This document shows positions 24,981-31,931 of a stretch of DNA of 64,000 nt, in pieces; positions within the stretch are counted from its first letter, which is position 1; each line of letters opens with the position of its first letter. Below the pieces are notes generated by a model, which saw only the letters and a list, made by a program, of their open reading frames with translations, did not search any database and had not been told where the DNA came from. Origin of the DNA: Hymenobacter sp. HSC-4F20 (GTDB taxonomy: Bacteria; Bacteroidota; Bacteroidia; Cytophagales; Hymenobacteraceae). The stretch spans positions 558,001-622,000 of the forward strand of contig NZ_JAHZTD010000001.1 in assembly GCF_019599275.1 (NCBI RefSeq), written 5' to 3'. A program made the translations under genes and the position numbers.

Positions 24981-26033
24981 TTACAGGCCCAGCAGTTGGC
25001 GGTTGCGGGCGTCGTCGGTGCCGGCGGCCGCGAAGTCGTCGAAAGCCTTGTCGGTGACGCGGATAATGTGGTTTTGGATGAAAGCTGCGCCTTCGCGGGC
25101 GCCGTCCTCGGGGTGCTTGAGGGCGCATTCCCACTCCAGCACGGCCCAGCCGGGGAAATCGTACTGCGCCAGCTTGCTAAAAATGGCTTTGAAATCAACC
25201 TGCCCGTCGCCGAGCGAGCGGAAGCGGCCGGCGCGGTCTACCCAGTTCTGGTAGCCCCCGTACACGCCCTGGCGGCCGGTGGGGTTGAACTCCGCATCCT
25301 TCATATGGCAGGCCCGAATCCGCTCGTGGTAGATGTCAAGGTACTCCAGGTAGTCAAGGCACTGGAGCACGAAGTGGGAGGGGTCGTAGAGCAGGCAGGC
25401 GCGGGGGTGCTGCTGCACTTTCTCCAGGAACATTTCGTAGCTGATGCCGTCGTGCAGGTCCTCGCCGGCGTGTACCTCGTAGCACACATCCACCCCGCAC
25501 TCATCAAACGTGTTCAGGATGGGCAGCCAGCGCCGGGCCAGCTCGGTGAAGCCGGTTTCCACGATGCCCGCCGGGCGCTGGGGCCAGGGGTACACCATGG
25601 GCCACAGCAGCGCCCCGCTAAACGTGGCGTGGGCCGTTAGCCCCAGGTTCTGCGAGGCTTTGGCGGCGTATTTGAGCTGTTGCACGGCCCACTCCTGGCG
25701 GGCGGTGGGGTTGCCGCGCAGGCCTTCCGGCGCGAAGCCATCGAAGAGCTGGTCGTAAGCAGGATTTACCGCAACCAACTGGCCCTGCAGGTGGGTAGAA
25801 AGCTCCGTGATTTCGAGGCCGGCGGCCTGCACTTTGCCTTTCAGTTCGTCGGCGTAGGTTTTGCTTTCGGCGGCCAGCTGCAGGTCAATAAAGCGCTTAT
25901 CGAGGGTAGGCAACTGCACACCCTTGAAGCCCAGAGAGCTGGCCCACTGGCAGATAGACTCCAGGCTATTGAACGGCGGCTCGTCGGAAATGAACTGCGC
26001 CAGGAAAATGGCGGGTCCCTTGATGGTTTTCAT
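24981..26033 (-). CDS. Cytoplasmic TIM-barrel sugar isomerase/epimerase
   Basis: A 350-residue member of the AP-endonuclease-2-like TIM-barrel family. It begins MKTIKGPAIFLAQF and has no signal sequence, unlike the other two such proteins in the cluster. Family motifs are GVQLPTLDKRFIDL, VCYEVHAGEDLHDG, LLYDPSHFVLQ, ACHMKDAEFNPTG and a final VLEWECALKHPEDGA with a metal-ligand Glu. It lies 6 bp from the Gfo/Idh gene, and the pair of a Gfo/Idh oxidoreductase and this TIM barrel is very common in inositol and 3-keto-sugar pathways. It probably isomerises the keto sugar produced or used by its neighbour. Confidence 0.88.
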   Translation of the reverse strand: MKTIKGPAIFLAQFISDEPPFNSLESICQWASSLGFKGVQLPTLDKRFIDLQLAAESKTYADELKGKVQAAGLEITELSTHLQGQLVAVNPAYDQLFDGFAPEGLRGNPTARQEWAVQQLKYAAKASQNLGLTAHATFSGALLWPMVYPWPQRPAGIVETGFTELARRWLPILNTFDECGVDVCYEVHAGEDLHDGISYEMFLEKVQQHPRACLLYDPSHFVLQCLDYLEYLDIYHERIRACHMKDAEFNPTGRQGVYGGYQNWVDRAGRFRSLGDGQVDFKAIFSKLAQYDFPGWAVLEWECALKHPEDGAREGAAFIQNHIIRVTDKAFDDFAAAGTDDARNRQLLGL

Positions 26034-26039
26034 GCGCAG

Positions 26040-27191
26040 CTATACGGTAAACTCGGTCCACTTCTGAGTGGAGCGGCCCGAGGCAATAACGTTTTCAATA
26101 AAGGCCATGCCGCGCACTCCTTCCGCAATACCGGGGTAGTCCAGCGCTTCGGGTGGGGCGGTGGTGCCGCTCAGGTCAGCTTGCAGGCTCAGAGCGAAGT
26201 TGCGGTAAAGGTTGGCAAAGGCTTCGAGGTAGCCCTCGGGGTGGCCGGCCGGGGTGCGGGTGTTGTGGCGGGCGTAGGAGCTCACGTAGCCCGCACCGGT
26301 CCGGCGAATTTCCGTGGGGCGGTCCAGCCACTTCACTTGCAGGGTGTTGGCGTCGGCCTGCTGCCATTCCAGCCCGCCTTTCTCGCCGTACACCCGCAGG
26401 CGCACGTTGTTTTCCTCGCCAGCCGCCACCTGGGTAGCTACCAGCACCCCGCTGGCTCCACCCGAGAGGCGGAGCAGCACGGCCCCATCATCATCGAGCT
26501 GACGGCCGGGTACTACCGTGTTGATGTCGGCGCAGAGCTGGGTGACGGTCAGGCCCGTTACGTACTCCAGCAGATTGAAGGCGTGGGTGCCGATGTCGCC
26601 CATGGCGCCGGCCACGCCGCTGCGGGCGGGGTCGGTGCGCCAGGAGGCCTGCTTGTTGGCGCCGCCCTCCTCGAAGGTGCTGAGCCACCCCTGGGGGTAC
26701 TCCACGTAAGCCTTCCGAATGGTGCCCAGCTCGCCGGACGCTACCAGCTGCCGGGCCTCTTTTACCATGGGGTAGCCGGTGTAGGTATGCGTCAGGCAGA
26801 AGCGGCAGTTGCTGGCCGCCGCTATGTGCTCCAGCTCCTTGGCTTCGGCCAGCGAAAACGTCATGGGCTTGTCGAGAATGACGTGGAAGCCGTTTTCCAG
26901 CGCCAGCTTGGCCGGGGCGAAGTGCAGGTGGTTGGGCGTCACGATGGACAGTACCTGCACCCGCTCCACCTCGGGCCGCGCTAGCTCCCGCTGAATCAGC
27001 TCTTCGTAGGAGCCATACACCCGCTCGGGGGGTAGGCCCAGCAGTTGCCCGCTGGCGCGGGAAGTTTCGGGGTTGCTGCTAAACGCGCCGGCTACCAGTT
27101 CATACAGCCCATCAAGGGCGGCGGCGTGGCGGTGCACCGCCCCAATAAAGGCTCCCTGCCCGCCGCCAATCATTCCTAAGCGAAGTTTCAT
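26040..27191 (-). CDS. Gfo/Idh/MocA-family NAD(P)-dependent oxidoreductase
   Basis: A 383-residue dehydrogenase. The start at 27191 ([11 protein letters not shown]) puts the nucleotide-binding loop [12 protein letters not shown] at the N-terminus. The catalytic-lysine motif is VILDKPMTF, a variant of EKP. C-terminal domain motifs are [16 protein letters not shown], with the conserved Asp and His. It has no signal peptide, so it is cytoplasmic. In this setting it could reduce an imported 3-keto sugar to the parent hexose or, in reverse, oxidise C3. It lies between the small dehydrogenase subunit and the TIM barrel, with a 6-bp gap to the latter. Confidence 0.92.
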   Translation of the reverse strand: MKLRLGMIGGGQGAFIGAVHRHAAALDGLYELVAGAFSSNPETSRASGQLLGLPPERVYGSYEELIQRELARPEVERVQVLSIVTPNHLHFAPAKLALENGFHVILDKPMTFSLAEAKELEHIAAASNCRFCLTHTYTGYPMVKEARQLVASGELGTIRKAYVEYPQGWLSTFEEGGANKQASWRTDPARSGVAGAMGDIGTHAFNLLEYVTGLTVTQLCADINTVVPGRQLDDDGAVLLRLSGGASGVLVATQVAAGEENNVRLRVYGEKGGLEWQQADANTLQVKWLDRPTEIRRTGAGYVSSYARHNTRTPAGHPEGYLEAFANLYRNFALSLQADLSGTTAPPEALDYPGIAEGVRGMAFIENVIASGRSTQKWTEFTV

Positions 27192-27266
27192 GCCGTCCAA
27201 GTACGCAGATTATCCTGTTTTTCGCAGGAGTGCTAGCAAGGCCAGGTTGAGCCTCGCCATGCTAGG

Positions 27267-27866
27267 TTAGGTAGTAGCCCAGGCCCGGTCGCCTTTTTTG
27301 TAGGGCACGCAGCCGTCGTACTTGCCGGGTACGGGCAGGTAGCGCAGGGCCTTGGTGCTACCTACCTCAGAAGTGAAGTAGCCCAGCAGGGTTAGCTCCT
27401 TAATCATGCGGAAGTAGTGGTTGGGCGCTTCCAGGGTCTTGGTTTGACTGTACTGCTTCTGCTCGGCATCGAGGGCCGTGAGCAGGGCCGTGCGCTGGGC
27501 CGGGTCTAGCTCCAGGAAGCCCTTGCCGTTTTTCTTCTGGCTGGCTTGCTCCAGCTGGGTCAGGCCTTTCAGGAAAATCTGCTGATCGGCAGGCTTGTAG
27601 CAGTCCTTCACCATTACGGCCATGAAGGAGCCCACGTCGGCGGCTTTGGCGCCGGGCGTTTTGGTGGTAGGCAGGATGGTTTCGCCTACTTCGTTGAGGT
27701 AGGCTACCTGGTCTTGGCTGAGGAAGGGCTTCTCCTGCTTTTTAGCCGTGGTTTTTTTCTCCTCTTTTGACTCAGGCGAGGAGCAGCTGGTCAGGAAATA
27801 GTCGCCGCCGATGATGGTGCCGCCCATGATGAGGGCCACGCGGGTTAGCGCATCTCTTCTGTTCAT
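27267..27866 (-). CDS. Gluconate 2-dehydrogenase subunit 3-like protein (small subunit of glycoside dehydrogenase)
   Basis: A 199-residue protein of family PF13618. The N-terminus MNRRDALTRVALIMGG carries a twin-arginine signal and a Cys (LTSC) that could be lipidated. The conserved C-terminal block is seen in FRMIKELTLLGYFTSEVGSTKAL followed by PGKYDGCVPYKKGDRAWA. This subunit partners a GMC flavoprotein and carries it through the Tat system, because the large subunit lacks a signal. It lies 11 bp after the GMC gene. The same arrangement occurs in the lactose/glucoside 3-dehydrogenase (LacA-LacC type) of other bacteria. Confidence 0.92.
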   Translation of the reverse strand: MNRRDALTRVALIMGGTIIGGDYFLTSCSSPESKEEKKTTAKKQEKPFLSQDQVAYLNEVGETILPTTKTPGAKAADVGSFMAVMVKDCYKPADQQIFLKGLTQLEQASQKKNGKGFLELDPAQRTALLTALDAEQKQYSQTKTLEAPNHYFRMIKELTLLGYFTSEVGSTKALRYLPVPGKYDGCVPYKKGDRAWATT

Positions 27867-27877
27867 AGGAGTAGCAG

Positions 27878-29554
27878 TTACACGTTTTGCTTTTTCAGCT
27901 CACCCACGGCGTGGTCTACGGCGCGAGCCGTGAGGGCCATGTAGGTCAGGGAGGGGTTTTGGCAGGCCGCGGAGGTCATGGCCGCGCCATCGGTTACGTA
28001 CACATTGGGGGCGTCCCACACCTGGTTGTGCTTGTTAAGCACCGAAGTCTTGGGGTCACGGCCCATGCGGGCGGTACCCATTTCGTGAATGCCACCGCCC
28101 ATGTTGTAGCCGTTGTTGTAGGTCTTCACGTTTTTGAGGCCGGCTTTTTCCAGCATTTCCTGCGCATCCTGCATCATATCGATGCGCATTTTCTGCTCGT
28201 TCTCGCGGATGGTAGCGTCCATGGCCAGCACGGGTAGGCCCCACTTGTCCTTCTTCGTTTTATCGAGGAAGATGCGGTTGTCGTGATAGGGTAGGGTTTC
28301 GCCGAAGGCCCCCAGGCCCATGGTCCACTGGCCCGGCTCGGTCAGGGCGTCCTTGAAATCACCGCCGAAGCTCATTTCGGCAATTTCCCGGCTCCAACCC
28401 TCGCGGCCGGCGCCGCCCTGGTAGCCAAAGCCCCGGATGTAGTCGCGCTTGTCGCCGAACAGATTGCGGAAGCGCGGCACATAAATGCCGTTGGCCCGGC
28501 GCCCATACACGTATTTGTCCTCGTAGCCAGGCATTTCGCCGTGGGCTCCCACCCGGAAGTGGTGGTCCATCACGTTGTGGCCCAGCTCGCCGCTGCTGCT
28601 ACCCAGGCCGTCGGGCCATACGTCGGTAGCCGAGTTCATGAGCACCCAGGCCGAGTTCAGCGCCGAGGCATTCAGGAAGATGATTTTGGCGTAGTACTCG
28701 TAGGTCTGGTTGGTTTCCGCATCCAGCACTTCCACGCCCTTGGCCCGCTTGGTATCCTTGTCGTAGAGGATGCGCGTAACGATGGAGTGGGGCCGGAGCG
28801 TGAGGTTGCCGGTGGCCACTGCCGCCGGCAAGCTGGCCGATTGGGTGCTGAAGTAGGCCCCGAACGGGCAGCCCAGCCAGCACTTGTTGCGGTACTGACA
28901 GTTGGTGCGGTTGTTATGCGGCTTGGTGATGTTGGCCGTGCGCCCAATCACCATGTGGCGGTCTTTGAAGTTCTTTTTGATGCGGGCGGCTACGTCTTTT
29001 TCCACGCAGTTCATTTCCATGGGCGGCATAAAGTCGCCGTCGGGCAGTTGGGGTAGCCCGTCGCGGTTGCCGCTGATGCCGGCAAATTTCTCCACCCGGC
29101 TGTACCAGGGTGCCAGGTCCTGGTAGCGGATGGGCCAGTCGACGGCGATGCCGTCTTTGGCGTTGGCCTCGAAGTCGTAGTCGCTCCAGCGGTACGACTG
29201 CCGGCCCCACATCAGGGAGCGGCCGCCTACCTGGTAGCCCCGGAACCAATCGAAGGGCTTCACCTCTACGTAGGGGCTTTCCTTCTCGTTTACCCAGAAA
29301 TCGAGGTTGCTCTCGTTCAGGGTGTAGTCCCGGCCCAGCACGGGGTAGTCGGCAATCATCTGCTGGGTTTTGCCGCCGCGGTGGGGCAGCTCCCAGGGGG
29401 CCTTGTTGGCATTCACGTAGTCCTTGATGTGCTCCACGTTGCGGCCCCGCTCCAGCATAATCGTCTTGAGGCCTTTCTCCGTCAGCTCCTTAGCAGCCAG
29501 GCCGCCCGAAATGCCGGACCCGATGACAATGGCATCGTAGGTATTTTTTTCCAT
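27878..29554 (-). CDS. GMC-family FAD oxidoreductase, glucoside 3-dehydrogenase-like large subunit
   Basis: A 558-residue flavoprotein. The FAD-binding GSGISGG lies at residues 12-18. The C-terminal GMC part has GGGIHEMGTARMG with catalytic H490 and SAACQNPSLTYMAL with N533. Cysteine clusters in CQYRNKCWLGCPFGAYF (about residue 220) match the GMC dehydrogenases that pass electrons to a cytochrome. There is no signal sequence; export would occur together with the Tat subunit encoded 11 bp downstream. The predicted reaction is oxidation of C3 of a glucoside to a 3-keto-glycoside. A TCCCAC box stands 7 bp before the start. A gluconate or sorbitol dehydrogenase is an alternative, but DUF1080 nearby favours 3-oxidation. 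Confidence 0.9.
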   Translation of the reverse strand: MEKNTYDAIVIGSGISGGLAAKELTEKGLKTIMLERGRNVEHIKDYVNANKAPWELPHRGGKTQQMIADYPVLGRDYTLNESNLDFWVNEKESPYVEVKPFDWFRGYQVGGRSLMWGRQSYRWSDYDFEANAKDGIAVDWPIRYQDLAPWYSRVEKFAGISGNRDGLPQLPDGDFMPPMEMNCVEKDVAARIKKNFKDRHMVIGRTANITKPHNNRTNCQYRNKCWLGCPFGAYFSTQSASLPAAVATGNLTLRPHSIVTRILYDKDTKRAKGVEVLDAETNQTYEYYAKIIFLNASALNSAWVLMNSATDVWPDGLGSSSGELGHNVMDHHFRVGAHGEMPGYEDKYVYGRRANGIYVPRFRNLFGDKRDYIRGFGYQGGAGREGWSREIAEMSFGGDFKDALTEPGQWTMGLGAFGETLPYHDNRIFLDKTKKDKWGLPVLAMDATIRENEQKMRIDMMQDAQEMLEKAGLKNVKTYNNGYNMGGGIHEMGTARMGRDPKTSVLNKHNQVWDAPNVYVTDGAAMTSAACQNPSLTYMALTARAVDHAVGELKKQNV

Positions 29555-29608
29555 AAAACAGGTGGGATAAGGAAAGCGCAGATGGGCCGGTTTGCCGGCC
29601 CGGGAGGG

Positions 29609-30505
29609 TTATACCAGCGTGCGCTTAATGTGCGCAATGCTTTTCTGAATGCTGTCGAAGGGGGAGCCGGGCGTTTGGTCCTGCTCCACGAAGAAGTACT
29701 TCATACCCGCCGTGCCCGCCTGGGCGAAGATGCGCTTGAAGTCGATGACGCCACTGCCTACTTCCGTGAAGTCGTGCTTGGGCGTGTTATCCATGTCCTT
29801 CACGTGCCAGAGGGGGAAGCGGCCCGGGTGCTTTTTGAACAGGGCCACAGGATCCTGGCCAGCTTTCGTAGCCCAGTACAGGTCCAGCTCCATTTTCAGC
29901 AGGTCTTTGTCGGTGGCGCTCAGCAGCACATCAAAAGGTAGTTGACCTTCTAGGGCCATGAACTCAAAGTCGTGGTTGTGGTAGCAGAGCTGAATGCCCG
30001 CTTTCTTGCACCGCTCACCGGCTTTATTGAGGCGGTCGGCCAGCAGCTTGTAGTGGTCGAGGTTGCCGCGCTCCGCTTCCGAGAGGTAGGCGCACACCAT
30101 GTACTTCACACCGGCCTGGGCTGCATCGTCCACGGCTTTATCCCAGCCGTGCAGCATAGTGCCCTGCACGGGCTGGCCTTTCTCCTGCTCCTCGCCAAGG
30201 CGGTAATGGCTGCTGGGCATAATCAGGCCGGCCTGCTTGAGCTGCTTAGCGAAGGCTGCTGGCTCCATGCCGTAGAACTTCTGGCTGCCCGTATAGGTAG
30301 CGCCTTCCACGGAAGTGTATCCCAGCTTAGCTATCCGGGCTAAGGTGCCTACCGGGTCTTTTTGCATGGCGTCGCGCACCGTATAAAGTTGCAGGCCTAT
30401 ATAGGATTTGGGTGCAGCGGCTGCCGTGAGCAGAGAAGGAGCTACCACAGCGCCTGCCGAAAGCAGGCTAGCGGACTTTAAAAAGGCACGACGAGATGTA
30501 AGCAT
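29609..30505 (-). CDS. Tat-exported TIM-barrel sugar isomerase/epimerase
   Basis: A 298-residue TIM barrel. The start at 30505 (MLTSRRAFLKSA) gives an ideal twin-arginine signal and is preferred over the longer frame. After the signal, YIGLQLYTVRDAMQKDP is the standard beginning of this family. Further motifs are IQLCYHNHDFEF, LLKMELDLYWATKAG, PLWHVKDMD and MKYFFVEQDQTPG, with metal-binding Glu, Asp and His. It is the first gene of the putative 3-keto-glycoside unit and lies 54 bp upstream of the GMC gene. The promoter at 30625-30655 and the element at 30703-30723 lie directly upstream. Its task in the periplasm is unknown; isomerisation of the keto sugar is a reasonable guess. Confidence 0.88.
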   Translation of the reverse strand: MLTSRRAFLKSASLLSAGAVVAPSLLTAAAAPKSYIGLQLYTVRDAMQKDPVGTLARIAKLGYTSVEGATYTGSQKFYGMEPAAFAKQLKQAGLIMPSSHYRLGEEQEKGQPVQGTMLHGWDKAVDDAAQAGVKYMVCAYLSEAERGNLDHYKLLADRLNKAGERCKKAGIQLCYHNHDFEFMALEGQLPFDVLLSATDKDLLKMELDLYWATKAGQDPVALFKKHPGRFPLWHVKDMDNTPKHDFTEVGSGVIDFKRIFAQAGTAGMKYFFVEQDQTPGSPFDSIQKSIAHIKRTLV

Positions 30506-30624
30506 ACAGAGAACGAACAGAAAAGAAACAGGAAGAAGCAGGGCGTTGCCAACAAGCACGGAAACCGCCCATAAACTGGTTGAGAACGGTAATGAACTTC
30601 GCTTCCCAGGCAGCTAGCTACCGC

Positions 30625-30655
30625 CAATGTATCATGCCTTCCGTCGAGAATCCAA
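30625..30655 (-). promoter_or_regulatory. Promoter for the 3-keto-glycoside unit
   Basis: The minus strand has TTG (30655-30653), a 21-bp spacer, and TACATTG (30631-30625), one T short of TAnnTTTG. The spacing is the same as in the permease promoter at 7948-7980, and the shared 21-bp element lies upstream in both. Confidence 0.5.
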
Positions 30656-30702
30656 GTTGCCTTAGGACGCAATATTCCTTCTCTATTGATGAATAAAGCC
30701 GG

Positions 30703-30723
30703 TTTATACACTTACTGCACACG
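30703..30723 (-). promoter_or_regulatory. 21-bp shared element, probable activator site (copy 2)
   Basis: The plus strand reads TATACACTTACTGCACACG at 30705-30723, with one difference from copy 1 (8015-8035). It lies about 50 bp upstream of the TTG box, about one helical turn further than in copy 1. Direct repeats GTGTGCA and GTGTATA, 11 bp apart, are seen on the minus strand. Confidence 0.6.
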
Positions 30724-30983
30724 CCAAATCTGCCTTTACGGCCCTGCTGCCCTTCATTGGCCTTGCACTGAGCCTAAGGTTGTGTTTTAAAAAACACGTA
30801 TAATATCAACCAGGCAGCGTGTCTTTCTATGAACAATTTCACTCATGTACTCACCCAAGAGGCAAGCATTCCGGATGTAAGTGAAAGCTTACTCACTGCT
30901 CTACGGCCAAGAGATGTGGCAAGAACTGTGGGAGGTAGACAGGCCAGTTTGAACTACAGAGGTACGGCTGTGTGGGAGAGCCA

Positions 30984-31038
30984 CACACGAAGCCCCTCAG
31001 CGAATGGCAATATGCCACCCGCTGAGGGGCTTCGTGTG
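30984..31038 (-). terminator. Hairpin after the DUF2383-like gene
   Basis: An 18-bp perfect stem (CACACGAAGCCCCTCAGC at 30984-31001 with its complement at 31021-31038) lies 18 bp past the stop at 31057. No U-tract follows. It is probably a terminator of the Bacteroidetes kind, where the stem is strong and the tail weak. Confidence 0.7.
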
Positions 31039-31056
31039 CTCTGGTAACTAAGTAGG

Positions 31057-31716
31057 TTACTGCTGCGCTTGGCGCTTCTTCAACTCATCATAGGTTTTCT
31101 GCGACTGAGCATATTGGCGCTCTACCTCCTGGCGCAACTGGCCAGTTAGGCTCTGGCTGCTCAACGCATCTTCGTAGGCTTTGAGGGCCCACTCTTCGCC
31201 GTAGATGTTAGCGCCGAGGATAGCTTTTTCGTCGGAGCCGGTAATGGCGGCTTTAGCGTCCATCCAGCGACGGTAGAGCTTGCCTTTCACGGTAGTGCTG
31301 GTCTGACGGCCGCCGCCTAGCTCGCGCAGGTACGTGTTCAGCTCGTTGGCAAAGCGCTGGCTCTGGCTAACCAACTGCTTGTAGTAGCCACGCTGCTGCG
31401 GGTCCTGGCTTTCATCTACGGCGCGCTGGTAGCCTTCAATCCGGTCATTAACAAAGTACAGCAGCTCGTTCAGCGTAGAAGCCTCATCGGGCTGGCTGTC
31501 CGAGCTTTGCTTGTTGCGGGTCGTGAAGTACACGGCCCCGGCGGCGAGCAAGGCGCCGCCCACAATTTTTTGGGTAGTGCTGAGCTTGGAAAAGCTTTTG
31601 CCCACTTGTCCGAGCAAGCTGGCTACATTGTCTTTGCCTAGCAGTTGCTGCGCCTGGCCGAGGAGCGAGTTATCGGAATTGGAGGAAGAAGCGGAGTTTG
31701 TTTGTGGCTGGTCCAT
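31057..31716 (-). CDS. PA2169-family (DUF2383) four-helix protein with N-terminal membrane segment
   Basis: A 219-residue protein. Residues about 65-180 match the DUF2383/PA2169 ferritin-like four-helix bundle: STLNELLYFVNDRIEGYQRAVDES, YYKQLVSQSQRFANEL, TVKGKLYRRWMDAKAAITG and ILGANIYGEEWALKAYEDAL. Before it is a polar N-terminus and a short hydrophobic segment (KIVGGALLAAGAVYF) that could insert in the membrane. The last 30 residues are a charged coiled coil. Members of this family are often stress-induced; the biochemical function is unknown. It stands alone, with hairpins on both sides, and is not part of the sugar operons. Confidence 0.85.
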   Translation of the reverse strand: MDQPQTNSASSSNSDNSLLGQAQQLLGKDNVASLLGQVGKSFSKLSTTQKIVGGALLAAGAVYFTTRNKQSSDSQPDEASTLNELLYFVNDRIEGYQRAVDESQDPQQRGYYKQLVSQSQRFANELNTYLRELGGGRQTSTTVKGKLYRRWMDAKAAITGSDEKAILGANIYGEEWALKAYEDALSSQSLTGQLRQEVERQYAQSQKTYDELKKRQAQQ

Positions 31717-31892
31717 GCAGGAGAAAGAAAAGGGTGAAACTGTTGCTGCCTTTACGGTTACTAAATGCAGTTCGTTAACCTACTTTTATTTTTTCCTGTT
31801 TTTCTGCTATCATCCGGGTATTTCTCTGTGCGTTACGTCGCATCCGGCCGCTGCTACCACGCTGTAAAGACAGCTCAGACCGACATCCAAAA

Positions 31893-31926
31893 AATAAGCG
31901 GCATCCTATGTAGAATGCCGCTTATT
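31893..31926 (-). terminator. Terminator after the molybdenum oxidoreductase operon
   Basis: A 12-bp stem AATAAGCGGCAT/ATGCCGCTTATT with a 10-nt loop, followed on the minus strand by TTTTGG, lies 6 bp past the stop of the large subunit gene. It ends the three-gene oxidoreductase unit. Confidence 0.8.
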
Positions 31927-31931
31927 CTTGT

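Larger units (their letters stand above)
30506..31056. other. Regulatory gap at the head of the 3-keto-glycoside unit
   Basis: This 551-bp stretch holds a promoter (30625-30655), the shared element (30703-30723), a small palindrome GTGTTTTAAAAAACAC at 30782-30797 that could be an operator, and a terminator hairpin (30984-31038) for the next gene. A plus-strand frame starting at 30829 was judged non-coding because it runs through the terminator stem. Confidence 0.6.

Noticed and set aside
30782..30797. GTGTTTTAAAAAACAC palindrome as an operator
   Set aside because: Perfect 7-bp half-sites, but only one copy was found, it is low in complexity, and it lies upstream of the likely promoter region. 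Noted in the gap entry only.
30829..31047. A 72-codon plus-strand frame upstream of the DUF2383-like gene
   Set aside because: It runs through both arms of a terminator hairpin, has no similarity I recognise and no promoter box of the expected type at a suitable distance.
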